From JBKHJZ01 sp046537875 (GTDB lineage Bacteria; Actinomycetota; Acidimicrobiia; Acidimicrobiales; VFJN01), in NCBI GenBank assembly GCA_046537875.1, contig JBKHJZ010000116.1, positions 1-10,700 of the forward strand: a stretch of 10,700 nt of DNA, read 5' to 3'. The first letter of the stretch is position 1, and every line of letters starts with the position of its first letter. Shown piece after piece: positions 6,369-10,700 of the stretch. Below the pieces are notes generated by a model that saw only the letters and a program-made list of their open reading frames with translations, was not told the DNA's origin and searched no databases. The translations under genes and the position numbers were made by a program.

Positions 6369-7490
6369 CTACTTGAGCGCCGAGCGCAGCTTGGTGAACA
6401 GGCCGTTGGGCGGGGGCGCCACCGGGTCGTTCCGCAGCTCGGCCAGCTGGCGGAGGAGCGCCTCCTCGTCCTCGTCGAGATCGGTCGGCACCGCGACGTC
6501 GACCGTCACGACCAGATCGCCCCGGCCACGCCGGTCGAGGTGCGGGACCCCCCGGTCACGCAGCCGGAAGACGCTGCCGGACTGGGTGCCCCGGGGGATC
6601 TCGATCTCCTCGGGACCGTCGAGCGTGTCGAGCACGATCGAGGCGCCGAGCGCGGCCTGCGTGTAGGGGATGCGGAGGATCGTGGTGAGGTCGGTGCCGT
6701 TGCGCTCGAAGCGCGGGTGGGGGGCCACCCGCAGGTGCACGTACAGGTCGCCGTTGGCGCCGCCCCGGGGCCCGGCCGCGCCCCGGCCCGCGAGCCGCAG
6801 CGTCGACCCGGAGTCGACCCCCGCCGGGATGTCGACGGTGTAGGAGCGATCCTCCAGGCGCCGGCCCTCGCCCTGACAGTCGGTGCACGGGCTGGCGATC
6901 ACCTGGCCGGCCCCGCCGCACCGGGCGCACGGCGAGGTGGTGACCATCTGGCCGAGGAACGACTGGCGGACACGCTGCACCTGACCGGTGCCGCGGCACT
7001 CGTAGCACGTCACCGGCTCGGTGCCCTCGGCGGCGCCGCTGCCGCCGCACGTGCCGCACGCCACGGCGGTCTTCACGGTCACCGCATGCTGGCACCCGAA
7101 CACGGCCTGATCGAACGTCAGGTCGGCGACCACCTCGACGTCGGCGCCCCGGGGCGGCCCCCCGGCGCCCCGGCCCCGGCGCCCGAAGGGGCTGCCGCCG
7201 AAGAACGCCTCGAAGATGTCGCCCACCCCGCCGAAGCCGAACGGGTCGGTGCCGGCCGCCGTGGCCCCCTCGACGCCCTCGGGTCCGAACATGTCGTAGC
7301 GGCGCCGCTTCTCGGGGTCGGACAGCACCTCGTAGGCTCGCACGACCTCCTTGAAGCGCGCCTCGGACGCCGGATCGCCGTGACCCGTGTCGGGATGCAG
7401 CTGCCGGGCCAAGCGGCGGTACGCGCGCTTGATGTCCTCCTGGTTTGCGTCTGGGGCGACGCCCAGCACCTCGTAGTAGTCGGTGGCCAC
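6369..7490 (-). CDS. dnaJ: Chaperone DnaJ (DnaJ2 type, hrcA-linked)
   Basis: DnaJ is the Hsp40 co-chaperone that delivers unfolded clients to DnaK and stimulates its ATPase. The 373-residue protein has the full type I layout. The J domain (about 4-68) carries the HPD tripeptide at 32-34. A Gly/Phe-rich linker follows (about 78-113, including FGFGG). The zinc region has four CxxCxGxG repeats starting at Cys145, Cys162, Cys188 and Cys202. The C-terminal client-binding domains begin near 212 (YTVDIPAGVDSGSTLRL). The start is GTG 7490 (ATDYYEVLG follows), with GGAG at 7499-7496 five bases upstream. A longer open frame to 7652 overlaps hrcA and has no family similarity. The gene is 11 bases after hrcA and 8 before rsmE. 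Many actinobacteria carry a second dnaJ with dnaK-grpE-hspR; this hrcA-linked copy corresponds to what is usually called dnaJ2. Confidence 0.96.
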   Translation of the reverse strand: MATDYYEVLGVAPDANQEDIKRAYRRLARQLHPDTGHGDPASEARFKEVVRAYEVLSDPEKRRRYDMFGPEGVEGATAAGTDPFGFGGVGDIFEAFFGGSPFGRRGRGAGGPPRGADVEVVADLTFDQAVFGCQHAVTVKTAVACGTCGGSGAAEGTEPVTCYECRGTGQVQRVRQSFLGQMVTTSPCARCGGAGQVIASPCTDCQGEGRRLEDRSYTVDIPAGVDSGSTLRLAGRGAAGPRGGANGDLYVHLRVAPHPRFERNGTDLTTILRIPYTQAALGASIVLDTLDGPEEIEIPRGTQSGSVFRLRDRGVPHLDRRGRGDLVVTVDVAVPTDLDEDEEALLRQLAELRNDPVAPPPNGLFTKLRSALK

Positions 7491-7495
7491 GTTCG

Positions 7496-7499
7496 CTCC
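7496..7499 (-). promoter_or_regulatory. Ribosome binding site deciding the dnaJ start
   Basis: GGAG on the minus strand, 5 bases before the GTG at 7490, supports this GTG over upstream in-frame starts. It lies in the 11-base gap after the hrcA stop. Confidence 0.6.
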
Positions 7500-7501
7500 G
7501 G

Positions 7502-8500
7502 TCAACCCTCGGTGAGGCGGTCGGACAGCCGGTGGCTCACCACGGCCACGGCTGCCAGGGCTTGCGGGTAGTTCATGCGTGTGGGGCCGAGCACGCCGAT
7601 GGTGCCGGCGCGCTCGCCCTCGACGTCGTAGGGCGCCACCACGAGCGCACACTCCGAGAGCGGCGCCATCCCGGTCTCGGTGCCGATCGCCACGTGCAGA
7701 CCGCGGTCGATGACGTCGCGCAGCAACGACACCACCACGTACTGCTGCTCGAGGATGCCCAGCACCTCGCGCACGGTCTCGATCGCGTCGAAGGCCTGCG
7801 CCATGCGGGAGGTGCCGCCGACGTACACGTGCTCGGGATCGGTGCTGGTGCGATCGGTGAGCGCCATCACCGCCCGGTCGACGAGATCGTCGGTGAGCCG
7901 GTCACCCGTGGCGGGCACCGGTGGAGGCGACTCGCGGCTGCCGTCCACCAGGTGGGCCGCGAGGTGGGCGCTCGCCGCGGCGACGCGCTCGGGCCCGGCC
8001 TCCTCGGGCGCATCGACCGTGAACTTCTCGACGGTCCCGTCGCCGAGCACCACCACCACCAGGGCGGCCGTGGCGCTGAGCGACACGAGTTGGAGCGACC
8101 GGATCGTCGCCTCCCCCGGCGACGGCGCCACCACGACGCTGGTGAGGTGGGTGAGGTCGGAGAGCAGCCGGCTGGTCTCGGACAGCATCTGCTCGACCTC
8201 GCCGTGCGCCCGGGCGAAGAACTCCCGGACCTCCTGGGCCGAGGGCCCCACCAGCCGGGGCCGGCTGAGGTGGTCCACGAAGAAGCGGTAGCCCTTCTCG
8301 GTGGGCACCCGGCCCGCGGAGGTGTGCGGCTGGCGGAGGTAGCCGTCGGACTCGAGCATCGCCATCTCGTTGCGCACGGTGGCCGATGACACGTCGACGT
8401 CCGGGGCACGCGCGACGTGACCCGAGCCGACCGGCAGGGCCGTCTCGATGTACTCCTCCACGACTGCGCGGAGGATCGCCGCCTTGCGCTCGTCCAACAT
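7502..8500 (-). CDS. hrcA: Heat-inducible transcription repressor HrcA
   Basis: HrcA represses chaperone operons by binding the CIRCE inverted repeat. Its activity is usually maintained by GroEL, so heat titrates GroEL and derepresses the operon. The 332-residue length fits the family. The N-terminal winged helix (about 1-75) shows LDERKAAILRAVVEEYIETA, then PVGSGHVA, VSSATVRNEMAMLESDGYL and QPHTSAGRVPTEKGYRFFVD, all classic HrcA blocks. The rest is the GAF-like/dimerisation region, ending in the conserved IGVLGPTRMNYPQALAAV stretch before the terminus. The start is ATG 8500 because similarity begins exactly there and the operator-like inverted repeat lies immediately upstream; longer open frames would read through that repeat. 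No Shine-Dalgarno is visible, and a -10-like TAGACT lies 10 bases before the ATG, so a leaderless or nearly leaderless mRNA is likely. First gene of hrcA-dnaJ-rsmE. Confidence 0.96.
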   Translation of the reverse strand: MLDERKAAILRAVVEEYIETALPVGSGHVARAPDVDVSSATVRNEMAMLESDGYLRQPHTSAGRVPTEKGYRFFVDHLSRPRLVGPSAQEVREFFARAHGEVEQMLSETSRLLSDLTHLTSVVVAPSPGEATIRSLQLVSLSATAALVVVVLGDGTVEKFTVDAPEEAGPERVAAASAHLAAHLVDGSRESPPPVPATGDRLTDDLVDRAVMALTDRTSTDPEHVYVGGTSRMAQAFDAIETVREVLGILEQQYVVVSLLRDVIDRGLHVAIGTETGMAPLSECALVVAPYDVEGERAGTIGVLGPTRMNYPQALAAVAVVSHRLSDRLTEG

Positions 8501-8527
8501 CTGGCAGTCGAGTCTATCGACTGCTAG
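8501..8527. promoter_or_regulatory. Variant CIRCE operator abutting hrcA start
   Basis: On the plus strand CTGGCAGTC (8501-8509), nine bases, then GACTGCTAG (8519-8527). Arm length, 9-base spacer and 27-base total are exactly those of CIRCE (TTAGCACTC-N9-GAGTGCTAA). The dyad has one mismatched pair and extends two pairs into the spacer. Relative to CIRCE the inner C of one arm is G and the matching G of the other is C, so symmetry is kept. The repeat touches the hrcA ATG and contains the probable -10, so bound HrcA would block initiation. Confidence 0.75.
8511..8516 (-). promoter_or_regulatory. Probable -10 element of hrcA operon (leaderless-type)
   Basis: TAGACT on the minus strand matches the actinobacterial TAnnnT -10 pattern and sits inside the CIRCE spacer, 10 bases before the hrcA ATG. 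Transcription would start within about 3 bases of the ATG. No convincing -35 lies 17-18 bases upstream. Confidence 0.45.
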
Positions 8528-8657
8528 CCGGCGCAGCGGGATGCGGCGATGGCACCCGGTGGGCACCCGGGGCGGGTGATCGCCCCGACGCACCGGTGCG
8601 GTGCGCCGTGTCCGGGGGGCCGGAGCGCCCGTGCCCGACGCCGCCCCGGGCGCGGCT

Positions 8658-8702
8658 CGGCGGCCGGGGGTCCCGCTCGTCCACGAGGTTCCCCGGCCGC
8701 CG
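8658..8702 (-). terminator. Strong hairpin terminator after the L,D-transpeptidase gene
   Basis: CGGCGGCCGGGG (8658-8669) and CCCCGGCCGCCG (8691-8702) are perfect 12-base inverted repeats around a 21-base loop. The loop holds a second small stem, CTCGT-CC-ACGAG (8676-8687). The structure begins 15 bases after the stop of the transpeptidase gene. No T-run follows, as is common for high-GC actinobacterial terminators. It would insulate the heat-shock operon from upstream transcription. Confidence 0.65.
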
Positions 8703-8716
8703 TGTCGCGACGTCGG

Positions 8717-9514
8717 TCAGGCGACCACCTCGACCGGCACACCCAGGGGCAGCATGTTGGCCATCTCGGTGATGGTCTCGTTGTCCACCCGGATGCAGCC
8801 GTGGCTCACCGACGTGCCGAGCTTGTCGGGCTCGTTGGTGCCGTGGATGCCGATCACCGCGTTGCCGTCCACGTCTCCGAACTTCTGGCGCAGCTCGGGG
8901 TCGTCCTGAAACCCGGAGATGCCGTAGGCGTAGGGGCCGTACGACCCCTCGGGGTTGGGCGACTGGAGCAGCTCGGTGGTGAAGTAGAGCCCCGGCGGGG
9001 TCTCGAACCCGGCCTGGCCCACGCCGGTCGGCACGTCGATCAGCGACTCGCCGCCCTTGGTCAGCTCCAAGCGGTGGTCAGCCAGCCGGACCGTGATCCG
9101 GTAGTCGTGGGTCTTCAGGTCCACGTCGGAGGCGCGGACGTAGCCCATCGTGCCGTTCGGCGGCACCGGCACGTGCACGTGGATCCACTCCCCGTCGACC
9201 TCGGTTCCCTCCACCAGGAACACCACGGGCGCCGCGTTCCCCCGGTCGTCGACGCGCTTGGGGTTCTGCAGCCGGTGCGCCGGTTCGGCGGCATCCGGCT
9301 CGTCGAACACCTCGACCTCGGACAGGTCCTCGTTGGCCTCGGCGACGTAGCTCGTGTCGGGACCCAGCTCCGCCTGCTGCTCGGTCGTATCGCTCCCAGC
9401 TGCTTGCTCGCCCTCGTCCCCGCCGCCCGAGTCGTCGCCGCCACAGGCCGTGAGCAGGATCATCGCCGCGACGGCCGCACCGACCAACCGATTGCTGTGA
9501 TTTCGCTTCCTCAT
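8717..9514 (-). CDS. L,D-transpeptidase lipoprotein (SH3-like plus YkuD domain)
   Basis: L,D-transpeptidases make 3-3 peptidoglycan cross-links outside the membrane and are targets of carbapenems. The 265-residue protein has a lipoprotein signal: basic MRKRNHSNR, a hydrophobic core, then the lipobox LTAC with Cys24 as the lipidated residue. A Gly/Asp/Glu-rich spacer (25-55) precedes an SH3-like domain (about 56-133, ending GYVRASDV). The YkuD catalytic domain (about 137-265) has the signature IHGTNEP (223-229) and SHGCIR (237-242), with Cys240 as nucleophile and His224 and His238 nearby. The start ATG 9514 gives a classic signal peptide. An in-frame GTG at 9520, eight bases after a TAGCTT -10-like element, would give a leaderless mRNA with two extra residues; GTG 9538 is less likely. 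It is divergent from the secreted-protein gene at 9820 and separated from hrcA by a strong terminator. Confidence 0.92.
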   Translation of the reverse strand: MRKRNHSNRLVGAAVAAMILLTACGGDDSGGGDEGEQAAGSDTTEQQAELGPDTSYVAEANEDLSEVEVFDEPDAAEPAHRLQNPKRVDDRGNAAPVVFLVEGTEVDGEWIHVHVPVPPNGTMGYVRASDVDLKTHDYRITVRLADHRLELTKGGESLIDVPTGVGQAGFETPPGLYFTTELLQSPNPEGSYGPYAYGISGFQDDPELRQKFGDVDGNAVIGIHGTNEPDKLGTSVSHGCIRVDNETITEMANMLPLGVPVEVVA

Positions 9515-9819
9515 GGACACGGCGGGCGAAGCTAGCACTCCCCGCTGCCCCGTGTGATCACCGGCGAGGGGCCCTCACCGGGCCCGCCGGGTGCCCGCTC
9601 GATCGCGGCGGCCCCACCTCGTGGAACGCGGGCAACACCGCACGTCGGGCGTCTTTACCGTGGCTTGAACATCGGCGTGGTAGAAGCGGGCACGGCACCC
9701 GGACCGGGGCCGTGGGACGCGCCCCACCGGTTGCCGGCAGGGGACGAGCTGGGACGAGTTGCATGCGTCGCTCTCGGTGAGGCCCGCGCTCCAGACGCGT
9801 TGCGGGAGGGAAGCAACCG
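9515..9819. other. Divergent intergenic control region
   Basis: This 305-base gap separates the transpeptidase gene from the secreted-protein gene. It holds a -10-like TAGCTT for the transpeptidase (minus strand, 9534-9529), and a GGGCCC-TCACC-GGGCCC hairpin (9569-9585). There is also a tandem 10-base repeat (9741-9750 and 9751-9760, one difference). For the plus-strand gene there is GGGAGG at 9804-9809 framed by GTTGC (9799-9803) and GCAAC (9813-9817). A weak -10-like TACCGT occurs at 9656-9661. I recognise no known riboswitch or RNA gene, and no convincing reading frame. Confidence 0.5.
9804..9809 (+). promoter_or_regulatory. Ribosome binding site of the secreted-protein gene, in a hairpin loop
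   Basis: GGGAGG lies 10 bases before ATG 9820 and decides that start. GTTGC (9799-9803) and GCAAC (9813-9817) can pair around it, placing the binding site in a 9-base loop. Confidence 0.65.
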
Positions 9820-10700
9820 ATGAGGTCCAAGATTCGCCTGGTGCTGGCGGCAACCGTCGTCGGCGCCCTGACCGTCGCCACCGCGGCACCCGTCGGTGCC
9901 CAGGAGGAACCCGGCACGCTCGGCCTCGCGGTCGACAAGACCCAGGCACAGCCCGGCACGCTGGTGCTCGGCCAGGTCGACACCGACGACGTCGCCGAGC
10001 ACTGCATCACCACCGTCGAGGGCATCCAGGCGGAGATCGAGGACTGGGTGCTCGGCGTGCTCGCACCGGAGGCAGAGGACACGACCGTCTGGGACACGTT
10101 CTTCCCGGGTCAGGACTCGCTTCCGCTCGACGACCTCCAGAACTTCGACCAGGCCGCCTTCGCGGTGGTGGCGCTCCTGTCGCTCGGGATCCTCTTCGAC
10201 ATCGAGGGAGCTGCCGGCACGTTCCTGGACCAGACCTTCGTCTTCACGTTCGCCGACATCGCGACCCAGGAACCCGTCGGCGAGATCAGCAACTTCGACC
10301 GCAACACCGGCGAGGCGTCGATCGTCGTGCCCGACATCGACCCCGGCATGTGGGCCCTCGCCGCCACCTGCGTCACACCGACCCGTGACATCCCGACGTT
10401 GATCTCGGCCATCGAGGCCGGCGGTGACTACCTCGAGAGCCTGGGCATCCCGCTCGAGGAACTGCCGCTCAGCCTCGCCGATCTCGAGGCGCTCACTGCG
10501 TTCCTCGAGGAGCACGCCCCGGTGATCCTCCAGCCGATGATGACGCCCCGGGGGCTCGGTGCGGTGCTGTTCTGCATCCTCGACCCGCAGGGCGTCTGCC
10601 CGGCCGACGTGGAGCCCCCGCCCCCGCCCGGTGAGCCGCCGGCCGACATGGACGACGAGCCCGGCCCGGCCCAGCCCGTCGTGGCAGCACCGAGCTTCAC
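9820..10700 (+). CDS. Exported acidic protein of unknown function (3' end outside window)
   Basis: An ATG at 9820 with a good ribosome binding site opens a frame of 293 codons that runs off the window. I do not recognise the family. A Sec signal peptide is clear: basic MRSKIR, a hydrophobic core, and a cleavage site after Val-Gly-Ala27 (then QEEPGTLG). The mature part is acidic, rich in Leu, Asp and Glu. It has a DTDDVAEHCITT segment (about 54-65) and a hydrophobic stretch AAFAVVALLSLGILF (about 112-126). A beta-rich middle follows (TFVFTFADIA, then EASIVVPDIDPGMWALAATCVTP). Near 260-265 is LFCILDPQGVCP. Four cysteines are visible in the mature part (about 62, 184, 254 and 261), which could form disulfides. 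From about 265 it becomes Pro-rich (EPPPPPGEPP), like a wall- or membrane-spanning linker, so a C-terminal anchor may follow beyond the window. Third positions are almost all G or C, which supports this frame over the opposite-strand ones. Confidence 0.82.
   Translation, partial: MRSKIRLVLAATVVGALTVATAAPVGAQEEPGTLGLAVDKTQAQPGTLVLGQVDTDDVAEHCITTVEGIQAEIEDWVLGVLAPEAEDTTVWDTFFPGQDSLPLDDLQNFDQAAFAVVALLSLGILFDIEGAAGTFLDQTFVFTFADIATQEPVGEISNFDRNTGEASIVVPDIDPGMWALAATCVTPTRDIPTLISAIEAGGDYLESLGIPLEELPLSLADLEALTAFLEEHAPVILQPMMTPRGLGAVLFCILDPQGVCPADVEPPPPPGEPPADMDDEPGPAQPVVAAPSF

Noticed and set aside
7491..7652. N-terminal extension of dnaJ
   Set aside because: It overlaps the hrcA 3' end. The J domain begins right at GTG 7490, which has GGAG at proper spacing.
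8569..8600. GGGGCG-N6-CGCCCC hairpin and the palindrome CGCACCGGTGCG upstream of hrcA
   Set aside because: Short GC-only dyads like these are frequent by chance in this DNA and have no clear placement relative to a promoter or gene end.
9554..9823. Small plus-strand open frame of 89 codons in the divergent gap
   Set aside because: Composition is Gly/Pro/Arg/Ala-rich, there is no ribosome binding site or domain, and it covers the control region and the start of the real gene.
9655..10515. Minus-strand 286-codon open frame opposite the secreted protein
   Set aside because: The plus-strand frame has a signal peptide, a ribosome binding site and G/C-ending codons; the minus frame has none of these.
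1..10700. CRISPR array, tRNA/rRNA genes, insertion sequences, phage or defence genes
   Set aside because: I saw no regularly spaced repeats, no cloverleaf or rRNA-like segment, no transposase or integrase motifs, and no composition break.

Overview
The window is very GC-rich DNA with strong G/C third-position bias, many GTG starts and few Shine-Dalgarno-perfect starts. This is typical of Actinomycetota. The gene content fits a deep-branching, probably Acidimicrobiia-like, actinobacterium: a BldD-type regulator, a single-chain AccD/AccA carboxyltransferase, an SH3-plus-YkuD lipoprotein, and a membrane protein with LysM next to a calcium-loop (VCBS-like) protein. The lineage is inferred from protein style, not from a marker gene.

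Layout. Two plus-strand genes (20-1114 and 1111-2289) overlap by 4 bases at GTGA. They encode low-complexity, membrane-anchored envelope proteins, the second ending in a LysM domain. They meet a long minus-strand block tail to tail at 2290-2344, where two GC hairpins may serve as a shared terminator. Reading in transcription order, the minus-strand block is: an L,D-transpeptidase lipoprotein (9514-8717), a strong hairpin terminator (8702-8658), hrcA (8500-7502), dnaJ (7490-6369), rsmE (6360-5644), a 190-base regulatory gap, bldD-like (5454-4906), hemW (4854-3802) and accDA (3736-2345). At the right edge a divergent plus-strand gene (9820 to the window end) encodes an exported acidic protein of unknown function that runs out of the window.

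How the genes work together. hrcA-dnaJ-rsmE is a heat-shock and ribosome-maintenance operon. An inverted repeat with exact CIRCE geometry (9-N9-9) but altered half-sites abuts the hrcA start codon and covers a probable -10 element, so autorepression by HrcA is the simplest reading. bldD-hemW-accDA lie downstream behind their own probable promoter, which carries a GTGA-N4-TCAC dyad over the -35. The BldD-like protein retains the complete cyclic-di-GMP motif (RxD-x8-RxxD), so this locus may place heme handling and malonyl-CoA supply near a second-messenger regulator. That link is inferred from proximity only.

No tRNA, rRNA, CRISPR array, insertion sequence, phage gene or toxin-antitoxin pair was recognised. 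The window looks like core chromosome. Its most interesting parts are regulatory: the variant CIRCE, probable leaderless starts, the bldD control region, and the structured leader before the unknown secreted protein.
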